DNA from: Acinetobacter guillouiae CIP 63.46
GTDB lineage: Bacteria; Pseudomonadota; Gammaproteobacteria; Pseudomonadales; Moraxellaceae
Reading direction: 5' to 3'
DNA: 64,000 nucleotides
NCBI RefSeq assembly: GCF_000368145.1
Contig: NZ_KB849283.1
Coordinates: 1,638,324 to 1,702,323 of the forward strand
Each line of letters starts with the position of its first letter. Position 1 is the first letter of the stretch. The notes under the pieces are model-generated. The model saw nothing but the letters and a program-made list of their open reading frames with translations. It was not told the DNA's origin and made no database searches. Positions 19,052 through 27,308 of this stretch are shown here, in pieces. Position numbers and translations under genes: made by a program.

Positions 19052-20677
19052 TCAGCCTGCTTTTTTTAATGCAAAATCCCGACCAAATAACAATTTATTG
19101 CGAATCGAAGAAATTGGGGTTTGATCAGCAATCAATTCAGCGTACCAAGTGCCATCCTCTGTATCACCAAACAGTACCGCACCAACGACTTTATCCTTTT
19201 GAATAATAATGCGTTTGTAGATTTGACGTTTTTCATCATTCAGAATAATGTCTTCGAAATCTTCTAGAGGTTGACTGTTTTCTAAATCAATGCGGCCTGC
19301 TGAAAAAACATCACAACCACTGACTTTTAACTGGGTTGGAACAGTCGGTGCTTTAAAGGTCAAACTGCCGTGTTCGGCCAAATGTGATGCACAAATAAAG
19401 GCTTGACCCCATAAAGGTTCGACCAAACCAAAAGTTTGGTTACGATGCTCAATACATTCACCCACTGCATAAATACTTGGATCATAGGTTTGCATGGTGT
19501 CATTGACCAACACACCGCGATTACAGCGTAAACCCGCACTTTGTGCCAAAGCCATATTTGGGCGAATACCCACGGCAAAAACCACCAGATCTGCATCTAA
19601 AAGGGTGCCATCTTTTAACCGAACCTGGGTAACATGACCATTTTCACCGAGTAATTCTTCTGTATTGGCTTCTGTGATGATCGGAATGCCCTTTTGCTCA
19701 ATTGCTGTTTTCAACATTTGACTGGCTTTAGCATCAAGTTGGCGATCCATAATGCGATCCATCAAATGCAAAACCGTCACATTCATACCACGTTGCTTTA
19801 AACCATATGCGGCTTCTAGCCCCAATAGACCACCACCAATCACCACGGCATTGTTTTTAGATTTGCAGTAGTCGAGCATATTATTGACATCATAAATATC
19901 ACGAAAGCTCAACACGCCATCCAAATCTGAGCCTTTGACTGGTGGAATAAATGGTTTTGAACCCGTTGCTAAAATCAAACGGTCATAGCTCACCACTAGA
20001 CCTTTTTCGGTATAGACTTGCTTACGGGGACGGTCAATACGTACCGCAGCATCACCCGCAATAAAACGAATATTTTTATCGGCATACCATGAATGGGGAT
20101 GTAGCATAATGTCGTCAATGGTTTTATCCCCTGATAAGACAGGCGACAGCATAATCCGGTTATAGTTACCCCAAGGCTCCTCACCAATCACCGTCACCTC
20201 ATAACGATCAGGTGCCATATCAAGCAAATCTTCCAAGCAACGCATCCCTGCCAATCCGTTCCCCACCAGAACTAAATTGATTTTTTCCTGAGCCGTACCA
20301 TTATTGGTGATATAAGTTTTTTGTGGCGTTGGACTGACCCAGACACGGCCATTTTCAATTTTGCTTGGAAAAACCAATAGTTTTTGATCTTTGTCTTCTA
20401 AACAACGGCCTGTTGCTAAACTAAAATGTTGCTTATAAATCGGTGATGCAACTACACGTTCACCTTGTAAATCACCAATAATTCCACGTGACATGACAAA
20501 GGCTTTGCTAAATGGGTCTTGGTTGCTCAGCGCATATACACGCTTTTCACTGCCTACCCGAAAAATAGCCACTTGTTGTTGTCCCAGTAATGCGCCTACA
20601 CCTGTATTGGGCGTAATGTCTTGCAATGCACAAATATCCAGCCAATCGAGTTCATTCATATCTTTTAAAATGGTCAT
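19052..20677 (-). CDS. NirD-like domain fused to NAD(P)H/FAD oxidoreductase
   Basis: A 541-residue fusion. Residues 1-115 resemble NirD, the nitrite reductase small subunit (VGALLGQQQVAIFRVG, VASPIYKQHFSLATGRCLE). The Cys-His pairs that bind a Rieske cluster are absent, as in other NirD proteins. From about 125 it is a pyridine-nucleotide/FAD reductase (LVGNGLAGMRCLEDLL, VVIGGGLLGLEAAYGLKQRG, DPSIYAVGECIEH). It could supply NirD function to NirB and electrons to NasA. The start at 20677 (MTILKDMNEL) has an AAAGGA site. No iron-sulfur motif is visible. Confidence 0.85.
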   Translation of the reverse strand: MTILKDMNELDWLDICALQDITPNTGVGALLGQQQVAIFRVGSEKRVYALSNQDPFSKAFVMSRGIIGDLQGERVVASPIYKQHFSLATGRCLEDKDQKLLVFPSKIENGRVWVSPTPQKTYITNNGTAQEKINLVLVGNGLAGMRCLEDLLDMAPDRYEVTVIGEEPWGNYNRIMLSPVLSGDKTIDDIMLHPHSWYADKNIRFIAGDAAVRIDRPRKQVYTEKGLVVSYDRLILATGSKPFIPPVKGSDLDGVLSFRDIYDVNNMLDYCKSKNNAVVIGGGLLGLEAAYGLKQRGMNVTVLHLMDRIMDRQLDAKASQMLKTAIEQKGIPIITEANTEELLGENGHVTQVRLKDGTLLDADLVVFAVGIRPNMALAQSAGLRCNRGVLVNDTMQTYDPSIYAVGECIEHRNQTFGLVEPLWGQAFICASHLAEHGSLTFKAPTVPTQLKVSGCDVFSAGRIDLENSQPLEDFEDIILNDEKRQIYKRIIIQKDKVVGAVLFGDTEDGTWYAELIADQTPISSIRNKLLFGRDFALKKAG

Positions 20678-20769
20678 TGTATTTATCCTTTTAACAACGT
20701 TGATCAGATCTTCCACGAGACTTGTTTTTAAACTGTGGAATAAGGCCAATAAAGCAAGTGTTCATATGC

Positions 20770-23316
20770 TTATGCTTCAACTACAGGAATACGGCTCTGA
20801 TCACGTTCTGATTCAGTTTTTGGGCGAATTTGCCCACGGACTTTGGCAAACTGAATATGTGGATCTTGCTGTTGCTCAGCTTTGGCATTAATAAAGGTCA
20901 CAAAACGTTTACGTACTTCAGGATCTTCCACCGCAGTGCGCCATTCGTCTTGATAAGTGCCTACCACATGGCTCATTCGACGTTCAAGTTCAGCAGCAAC
21001 CCCTAAGGAATCATGCACAACAACATCTTTAAGATAATCCAAACCACCTTCCATATTGTCACGCCATACTGAAGTCCGTTGTAAACGATCCGCTGTTTGG
21101 ATATAGAACATAAAAAAGCGGTCGATATATTGAATTAAAGTTTGCGTATCTAGGTCAGAAGCTAAAAGTTCTGCATGGCGAGGTTTCATTCCCCCATTGC
21201 CACAAACATATAAGTTCCAGCCTTTTTCAGTGGCTATCACCCCAACATCTTTGCTTTGTGCTTCGGCACACTCACGGGTACAGCCCGAAACTGCCATTTT
21301 TAATTTATGTGGGGAACGCAAACCTTTGTAGCGATTTTCAAGGAAGATGGCTAAACCGACCGAATCATCGACACCATAACGACACCATGTGCTCCCAACA
21401 CAAGATTTAACGGTACGTAATGACTTGCCATAGGCATGACCAGACTCAAAACCAGCATTGATCAGCTTTTCCCAAATTTCTGGCAATTGATGGACTTGTG
21501 CTCCAAATAAGTCTACCCGTTGCCCACCGGTTAGCTTGGTATATAAACCATATTCTTTGGCAATTTGACCGACTGCAATCAAACCATCTGGCGTCACTTC
21601 ACCGCCTGCCATACGTGGTACAACAGAATAAGAACCATCTTTTTGAATATTGCCTAGATAGTAGTCATTACTGTCTTGTAACCCAGCATGATTTGAGGTG
21701 AGAACAAAGTCATTCCAGCAAGATGCCAAGATATTGGCCACTGTAGGTTTGCAAATATCACAACCTAAACCATGCCCATGTTGTTGAATCAAATCATCAA
21801 AGCTTTTAATTTCATTGACCCGTACCAAGTGATACAACTCTTGGCGTGAGTAAGCAAAGTGTTCACAAAGATGATTATTGACCGTTACCCCTTGGCGTTG
21901 TAATTCAGATTTTAAAACTTGGGTCACTAAGGGTGCACATCCACCACATGCGGTTGCGGCTTTGGTACATTTTTTTAAAGCACCTAATGAAGTCGAACCC
22001 TCTGCAATTGCACTACAAATATCTGCTTTAGAAACGTTATTACATGAACAAATCGTGGCACTGTCTGGCAATAAATCTACACCACTACCTCCCGCTTTTG
22101 CTGAAGATTGTGCATAGCCCGGCATGATTAAACTTTCTGGATTTTCAGGTACAGCCAATCCATTGAGCATCATTTGCAATAAGTCGTTATATTCTTTGGC
22201 GCAACCGACCAGTACCGCACCTAGTAATTGGGTTTTCTCTGCATTGACCACGATCTTTTTATAGACCATTGCATCCTCATCGGCATAGAAATAGCTCAAT
22301 GCATTTGCAGTCATGGCATGAGCATCGCCTACCGATGCCACATCGACACCCATCAGTTTTAGCTTGGTGCTCATGTCTGCGCCAGCAAATGTAGGGCAAC
22401 TTTGTTGCATCACATGTTTTGCCGCAATCCGTGCCATGTCATAACCGGGCGCCACTAAACCATAAATTTTATTGTTCCATAATGCACATTCACCAATTGC
22501 ATAAATGTCTGCATCTGAGGTTTGGCAGTAATCGTTGATCACGATACCACCACGCTCACCTAAAGCTAAACCACTTTGGCGCGCCAATTCATCACGTGGG
22601 CGAATCCCTGCTGAAAATAGAATAATATCTGTTTCAAGTTCTGAACCATCTGCAAACTTCATCACATGGGTGCTATTCACACCCTCTTCTATAGATGAAG
22701 TGGCCTTTTGGGTATGGACTTTCACGCCTAAATTTTCAATCTTGGCGCGTAAAACTTTTCCGCCCAAATCATCAATTTGTACTGCCATTAAACGGGGTGC
22801 AAATTCAACAACATGGGTTTCCAAGTCTAAATCACGAAGCGCTTTGGCAGCTTCCAAACCCAACAAACCACCGCCAATGACCACACCAGATTTTGCCGAT
22901 AAACTCGCTGCCCGAATCGCATCCAAGTCATCAATGGTACGGTAAACAAAACAGTTGTTACGGTCGTGACCTGAAATTGGTGGAACAAAAGCATAGGAAC
23001 CCGTCGCAAGCACCAATTTGTCATAGCTAATCACATCGCCATGATTGGTGGTAATGCATTTATTGCAGGTATCTATATCAGTGGCTTTGGTGTTTAAGCG
23101 CAGGTCGATACCATAAGCATCGGCAAAGTCAGCACGACAGAGGGTTAAATCTTTTGCAGACTTCCCTGTAAAATATTCAGTCAAATGTACACGGTCATAA
23201 GCTAAACGGGGTTCTTCTGCCAAAATCGTGATTTCAACTTCATCACCTGCATGTTCCAGCACAGATTCAATAAATTTGTGCCCAACCATTCCATGACCAA
23301 TCATCACTAATTTCAT
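20770..23316 (-). CDS. nirB: NAD(P)H nitrite reductase large subunit
   Basis: An 848-residue NirB. The N-terminal FAD/NADH part has IGHGMVGHKF and GVVIGGGLLGLEAAKAL. A central BFD-like [2Fe-2S] domain has CSCNNVSK and CGGC. The C-terminal siroheme/[4Fe-4S] part has the four cysteines in CVGSTWC…SGCTREC. It reduces nitrite to ammonium in the cytoplasm. The start has a GAGGAG site, 38 bases after the transporter stop. Confidence 0.95.
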   Translation of the reverse strand: MKLVMIGHGMVGHKFIESVLEHAGDEVEITILAEEPRLAYDRVHLTEYFTGKSAKDLTLCRADFADAYGIDLRLNTKATDIDTCNKCITTNHGDVISYDKLVLATGSYAFVPPISGHDRNNCFVYRTIDDLDAIRAASLSAKSGVVIGGGLLGLEAAKALRDLDLETHVVEFAPRLMAVQIDDLGGKVLRAKIENLGVKVHTQKATSSIEEGVNSTHVMKFADGSELETDIILFSAGIRPRDELARQSGLALGERGGIVINDYCQTSDADIYAIGECALWNNKIYGLVAPGYDMARIAAKHVMQQSCPTFAGADMSTKLKLMGVDVASVGDAHAMTANALSYFYADEDAMVYKKIVVNAEKTQLLGAVLVGCAKEYNDLLQMMLNGLAVPENPESLIMPGYAQSSAKAGGSGVDLLPDSATICSCNNVSKADICSAIAEGSTSLGALKKCTKAATACGGCAPLVTQVLKSELQRQGVTVNNHLCEHFAYSRQELYHLVRVNEIKSFDDLIQQHGHGLGCDICKPTVANILASCWNDFVLTSNHAGLQDSNDYYLGNIQKDGSYSVVPRMAGGEVTPDGLIAVGQIAKEYGLYTKLTGGQRVDLFGAQVHQLPEIWEKLINAGFESGHAYGKSLRTVKSCVGSTWCRYGVDDSVGLAIFLENRYKGLRSPHKLKMAVSGCTRECAEAQSKDVGVIATEKGWNLYVCGNGGMKPRHAELLASDLDTQTLIQYIDRFFMFYIQTADRLQRTSVWRDNMEGGLDYLKDVVVHDSLGVAAELERRMSHVVGTYQDEWRTAVEDPEVRKRFVTFINAKAEQQQDPHIQFAKVRGQIRPKTESERDQSRIPVVEA

Positions 23317-23354
23317 ATCGATTCTCCTCGATTGTTTTTGCTCTTGTTATTCAA

Positions 23355-24731
23355 TTAAGTCGCACTGTTTTGTTTAAGACTTACAGCATTTTGTTCCATG
23401 CTATTTCGCTCAAGTACCGCAGCTTCAAATAACTTTTGCTCTTTCTCTTTATGTTCAACCGAAAAACGGATCATCAATACACAACTTGCAGCAATCACCA
23501 CCAAACCACCTAAAACCATCAGCGTCGTTTGAATATCCAACATGCCTTTTAATAAGAAACCAGCAGCAACAGCACCGACATTACCGCCTGCACCGATAAT
23601 GCCAGCCACACCACCCAAAGCATCGCGATCAATAAATGGAACCAATGCATAGGTCGCACCGCAAGCCATATGGGTAAATAAAGCAAATACTGTCATGACC
23701 AAAATCGCCAGAATTGCGGTATTCATTTGAGAAAAGACAATCAGAAATACGCCTTCTAACAGGATCATGGCAAACAATACTTTAGTACGACCATCGAGAC
23801 CTTTTTTAGTCGCCACCTTGTCTGAAACAATACCGCCAAGTGCACGGGCAAACAGTGCCAGTAAACCAAAAATCCCTGCGGCCATACCCGCTTCTTTTAA
23901 ACCAAATTTGAAATGATCCACGTAGTACATTGCGACAATGTTGTGAATAAAAATTTCGATACCAAAACAAGCAGCATAAGCACCAAATAGAATCCAGACA
24001 CGGTAGTTTTTTGCAGCATGTATTAAAATCGCCATACCACCTTTTTTATCACTGCCTACATGCAGACCTTGCGCACGAAGTTCTTTAAAATCACCTTGTG
24101 GGCAATCTTGAGTAAACTTCCAATACATTGCACCGACGATTAACATCATCACACCAGGTACAATCAGCGCAATTCTCCACCCCATGGCTTGTTCAACACC
24201 AAACATCACCAGTGCAGCAAGCATCAATGGCATCAAGGCTTGAGTTGCTCCACCACCCGCATTGCCCCAACCTGCGGTGGTTGCATTTGCAGTTCCCACC
24301 ACATTTGGCGCAAACATAATACTGGTGTGATATTGCGTGATGACAAAGCTGGCACCAATTGCACCAATCAATAGACGGAAAAATAGAAAGGATTCATAAC
24401 TATTGGCAGATGCCACACCAAATACAGGGATACTGCCGATAATCAGTAATGCGGTATAGGTTTTACGAGGACCGTATTTATCGCATAAGGGACCGACAAT
24501 CAGACGTACTAAAATCGTGATGGCAACCGCGGCAATATTGATATTGGCAATTTGATCTTTAGTCAGATGGAATTCACCTGCAATAACAGGCATTAACGGC
24601 GCACAGGCAAACCATGCAAAGAAACAGACAAAAAAGGCGAGCCAACTCATATGGAAGGCCCGCATTGCTGCGCTGCTAAAATTGAAAAGATGAATTTTTG
24701 TCGCTTTTTTCGCATCTAAATTTGAAGACAT
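23355..24731 (-). CDS. Nitrate/nitrite MFS transporter (NarK/NasA family)
   Basis: A 458-residue, 12-helix MFS protein of the nitrate/nitrite porter family. Family features include LVRLIVGPLCDKYGPRKTY and the glycine-rich nitrate signatures NATTAGWGNAGGGATQ and IIGAGGNVGAVAAG. It imports nitrate for NasA. I place the start at ATG 24731 (MSSNLDAKK), nine bases after AGGAG; an ATG nine codons further up lacks a site. It heads the nitrate operon, behind the sigma-54 promoter and ANTAR leader. Confidence 0.92.
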   Translation of the reverse strand: MSSNLDAKKATKIHLFNFSSAAMRAFHMSWLAFFVCFFAWFACAPLMPVIAGEFHLTKDQIANINIAAVAITILVRLIVGPLCDKYGPRKTYTALLIIGSIPVFGVASANSYESFLFFRLLIGAIGASFVITQYHTSIMFAPNVVGTANATTAGWGNAGGGATQALMPLMLAALVMFGVEQAMGWRIALIVPGVMMLIVGAMYWKFTQDCPQGDFKELRAQGLHVGSDKKGGMAILIHAAKNYRVWILFGAYAACFGIEIFIHNIVAMYYVDHFKFGLKEAGMAAGIFGLLALFARALGGIVSDKVATKKGLDGRTKVLFAMILLEGVFLIVFSQMNTAILAILVMTVFALFTHMACGATYALVPFIDRDALGGVAGIIGAGGNVGAVAAGFLLKGMLDIQTTLMVLGGLVVIAASCVLMIRFSVEHKEKEQKLFEAAVLERNSMEQNAVSLKQNSAT

Positions 24732-24797
24732 AGCTTCGATCTCCTGAACTGAACGCATATAAGTTGCTGTTATGCACGAGGCATATCAGTAACGATC

Positions 24798-24848
24798 AGA
24801 ACGGACGTCGTTGGCCGTCTTACAAATTTTGAAAGTCTTCTTTGACTT
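24798..24848 (-). promoter_or_regulatory. Two-hairpin ANTAR (NasT) leader RNA
   Basis: The transporter leader can form two stem-loops with six-base loops. P1 (24833-24848) is AAGTC-AAAGAA-GACTT. P2 (24798-24820) has the loop AACGAC on a 7-8 bp stem with one mismatch. Both loops have A at position 1 and G at position 4, the recognised ANTAR target signature. P1 begins right at the predicted sigma-54 transcript start. A short TATGC-GCATA stem follows P2, but no clear U-run, so the exact mechanism (antitermination or other) is not shown. Confidence 0.72.
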
Positions 24849-24860
24849 GGATTAAATCAA

Positions 24861-24876
24861 TGCATAGTTCATGCCA
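24861..24876 (-). promoter_or_regulatory. Sigma-54 promoter of the nitrate operon
   Basis: On the minus strand TGGCATGAACTATGCA matches the sigma-54 consensus (TGGCACG-N4-TTGCW) at nearly every position, with GG and GC twelve bases apart. Transcription would begin near 24850, just before the first ANTAR hairpin. Confidence 0.75.
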
Positions 24877-25028
24877 GTTTTATATTTTGGCTATATATTT
24901 TTTTATTTTGCTTGAATACTCAGTACTTATGATTTAATGGTCGTGCATAAATAGCGCAATCAACCATCATGTTTTCTGTCTGTGCGGATAAAATGTAAAT
25001 CATAAAACTGCATGTTTAGGAGGCAAAT

Positions 25029-25045
25029 TGCGTCAATAAAGTGCA
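25029..25045. promoter_or_regulatory. NtrC-like binding site
   Basis: TGCGTCAATAAAGTGCA fits the 17-base NtrC pattern TGCACY-N5-RGTGCA with two mismatches in the left arm. It lies about 90-100 bases upstream of the predicted nasT start site and about 190 from the nitrate operon start site. Both distances suit a sigma-54 activator, so one site could serve both directions. Confidence 0.5.
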
Positions 25046-25104
25046 TCACTTTTCTTTAACATCCTGCGACTATGATTTTAAACAGCAAATTTAATCCGAG
25101 ATAT

Positions 25105-25120
25105 TGGCATCTAAATTGCT
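25105..25120 (+). promoter_or_regulatory. Sigma-54 promoter of nasTS
   Basis: TGGCATCTAAATTGCT matches the sigma-54 consensus with GG at 25106-25107 and GC at 25118-25119. The start site would be near 25131. This rules out the ATG at 25124 as the nasT start and supports ATG 25163. Confidence 0.75.
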
Positions 25121-25162
25121 TATATGCTGAAAGTTCATGTCAGGACAGATCTGAGTAGCGAC

Positions 25163-25750
25163 ATGCCAAAATTAAGAATTGCCCTGATCGATGATGATAT
25201 AGAGCGGGCATCTTTTATCAAATCATCTTTGATCGAACATGGTTTCGAGGTGGTCGCATGCCTGATGATTGACCATTTAAACAGTACAGATCTTCAACAC
25301 TTACATGCCGATGTGATTTTGCTGGATATGGACCATCCACATCGAGATATTATTGAAAGCTGCGTAAGTCAGTTTGATTTGCCCACTGTGCTTTTCACTA
25401 AAAACTCGCAAAAAGACACCATCAAAAGTGCCATTGAAGCAGGTGTAACTGCCTATATTGTCGATGGTATTGATCCTGAAAAACTGGAAAGTATTTTAGA
25501 AATTTCGATTGAGCAATTTAAAAAACATAAAAAACTGTTAAAAGATCTCAATGAAACCAAATGCAAACTAGCAGACCGAAAAGATATTGAAAAAGCCAAA
25601 GTGATGCTGATGCAGATGCATCAAATTGAAGAAGAACAAGCCTTCAGTTTGTTACGAAAAAATGCCATGAGTCACCGTATCACCATGGGGGAAATGGCAA
25701 GAAAGTTAATCGATGCTCAAGCCTTGCTACAAGCTAATTTCAAGGAATAA
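25163..25750 (+). CDS. nasT: ANTAR-domain antiterminator NasT
   Basis: A 195-residue protein. Residues 1-120 form a receiver-like domain (LRIALIDDDIERASFI, ADVILLDMDHPHRD). The C-terminal ANTAR helices include KCKLADRKDIEKAKVMLMQ and EEQAFSLLRKNAMSHRITMGEMARKL. NasT binds paired hexaloop hairpins in nitrate-operon leaders; such a leader lies across the divergent region. An ATG 13 codons upstream is open, but it precedes the predicted sigma-54 transcript start. The ribosome site at 25163 is weak (GAG). nasS follows after three bases. Confidence 0.9.
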   Translation: MPKLRIALIDDDIERASFIKSSLIEHGFEVVACLMIDHLNSTDLQHLHADVILLDMDHPHRDIIESCVSQFDLPTVLFTKNSQKDTIKSAIEAGVTAYIVDGIDPEKLESILEISIEQFKKHKKLLKDLNETKCKLADRKDIEKAKVMLMQMHQIEEEQAFSLLRKNAMSHRITMGEMARKLIDAQALLQANFKE

Positions 25751-25753
25751 ACA

Positions 25754-26746
25754 ATGAACACACTTGAAACCACGGACATTCAATTAGGCTATATTCCTTT
25801 GCTGGATTGCACTGCAATACTTTGGGCACAACATCAAGGCTATTTTACCGAGCAAGGCCTCAATGTTACGTTGGTGAAAGAGCCTTCTTGGGCCAGTTTA
25901 CGTGACCGTTTAGCTTTTGGTATTTTAGATGCCGCACATTGTCTTTCTGCCATGCTTCCCGCTGCTGCGACAGGCAATGATCAACTGGGTATTCCCTTAC
26001 AAACCTCATTGGTGTTGAGTACCAATCGTGCATTTATCAGCTTGAGCCAAAAATTGTGTTATGAATTAAAAATTCACATGCAAGATACTGCGCAAGAGTC
26101 AGCAGCAAAAGTGGTTCAAGCCTTAAAACAAGGCGATAAAATACAACTGGCCCATGTGTTTAAACAGTCCATCCACCATTATTGTTTAAGAGAATGGTTG
26201 GCTTTGGCAGACCCAGATTTGGCCAAAAAATATCAACCCTCCACACTGCCCCCTTCCTATATGGTGGATGCGATTTCATCACAACTCATTGATGGATTCT
26301 GCGTCGGTGAACCGTGGAATATCCAAGCGCAGATCGAAGGTTATAGTTATGTGATTGCCGAGAGTAAACAGATTATTCCTGAAGTCGCGGATAAAGTTTT
26401 GGCGACCACCCATGAATGGGCAAACAAACATCCGAATACCTTAAATGCATTGCAGACGGCGATTCAGCAAGCACAGCATGATTTAAGCACCTTGCAATCA
26501 CTACAACCCATATGGCACATGTTGGAAGACAGCGAGATTATCCGCTTCAACTGTTCACATTTGGTGCATACCTATGCGTTTCATAAAATACAAAATATTA
26601 TTCGCTCTTTTGGTACACAGGACCGACCTAAATCAGATGATTTTGAATGGATTATTCAACAAATGTGTAAATGGGATAACTTAGAACTGGATACGGCACA
26701 AATCAAAAATATTTCGACACAATGCACTGGACATTTAATTGAATAG
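25754..26746 (+). CDS. nasS: Nitrate-sensing NrtA/CmpA-like protein NasS
   Basis: A 330-residue protein of the nitrate/bicarbonate-binding NrtA-CmpA family (LGYIPLLDCTAILWAQHQGYF, EPSWASLRDRLAFGILDAAHCLS, DGFCVGEPWN). It lacks a signal peptide, so it is a cytoplasmic sensor rather than an ABC-transporter lipoprotein. In known NasS-NasT systems NasS holds NasT until nitrate or nitrite binds. No ABC transporter genes lie beside it. It is coupled to nasT. Confidence 0.9.
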   Translation: MNTLETTDIQLGYIPLLDCTAILWAQHQGYFTEQGLNVTLVKEPSWASLRDRLAFGILDAAHCLSAMLPAAATGNDQLGIPLQTSLVLSTNRAFISLSQKLCYELKIHMQDTAQESAAKVVQALKQGDKIQLAHVFKQSIHHYCLREWLALADPDLAKKYQPSTLPPSYMVDAISSQLIDGFCVGEPWNIQAQIEGYSYVIAESKQIIPEVADKVLATTHEWANKHPNTLNALQTAIQQAQHDLSTLQSLQPIWHMLEDSEIIRFNCSHLVHTYAFHKIQNIIRSFGTQDRPKSDDFEWIIQQMCKWDNLELDTAQIKNISTQCTGHLIE

Positions 26747-26802
26747 GCTAATGAAATTTTTAATCGTTAAATATTATTTTTTTAATAGATTCAAAAGTAT
26801 GA

Positions 26803-26845
26803 GCCAATATCCATATCTTATTCTAAAAGATTACTAGACATTGGC
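26803..26845. terminator. Nested palindrome between convergent genes
   Basis: An outer inverted repeat (GCCAATATC…GACATTGGC) encloses an inner one (ATCTT…AAGAT) with almost the same centre. It lies between the stops of nasS and the 26859 gene and could end transcription from both sides. U-runs are weak, so the terminator role is an inference. Confidence 0.4.
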
Positions 26846-26858
26846 ACATGTTTACAGC

Positions 26859-27293
26859 TTAGAATTTAACGATATCGCCTTTTAAAGCCACACTCGCAAG
26901 TGCTGTACCTTTATAACATTGATATGTGGTGGTGTTTTTTGATTCATTTGCTTTGAAATAGCTCACAATATTGGTCACTGCATTAGCACCTTTATCTTTT
27001 GCTGCGCTTTGCAATTGGATTAATGCTGAACGTAATACATGATCACAAGCCTTTTCCGCAGACTTTCCAAAACCATTGGTTTTTTTATTGCTAACAACCG
27101 CTTTTTCTAAAACTTGACCGCCAGATTTAGTTCCAGCAAGATAAAATTTTACGGATCCATCTAAAAATCCATCAGCCACAGCTTGATCTACAGCTGCTTT
27201 AAAATTGAGATTATGAACAGTGTCCGCAGCCTGTGCAGAGACGATTCCACCAAAGCATAAAGTTGAAGCAACAACCAAGTGTTTAAATGACAT
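26859..27293 (-). CDS. Small secreted protein at the end of the aryl-polyene cluster
   Basis: A 144-residue protein with a signal peptide (LVVASTLCFGGIVSAQA-AD). The mature part is about 122 residues with two cysteines (KACDHVL, YQCYKG). It contains ALIQLQSAAKDKGANAVTNIVSYFK, which resembles small exported proteins annotated beside polyene clusters in related genomes. No enzymatic motif is visible. It starts 15 bases after the last ketosynthase gene with a GAGGAAA site, so it is probably co-transcribed. Function unknown; I infer an envelope role. Confidence 0.65.
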   Translation of the reverse strand: MSFKHLVVASTLCFGGIVSAQAADTVHNLNFKAAVDQAVADGFLDGSVKFYLAGTKSGGQVLEKAVVSNKKTNGFGKSAEKACDHVLRSALIQLQSAAKDKGANAVTNIVSYFKANESKNTTTYQCYKGTALASVALKGDIVKF

Positions 27294-27308
27294 CGTTTTT
27301 TTCCTCTT

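Noticed and set aside
22535-22945. 136-codon plus-strand frame inside nirB
   Set aside because: Antisense to the FAD/NADH domain of NirB; the open frame follows from the codon pattern of the real gene.
24906-24975. Second NtrC-like site GTGCATAAATAGCGCA
   Set aside because: The half-sites TGCA and CGCA are two bases too close for the 17-base NtrC pattern.
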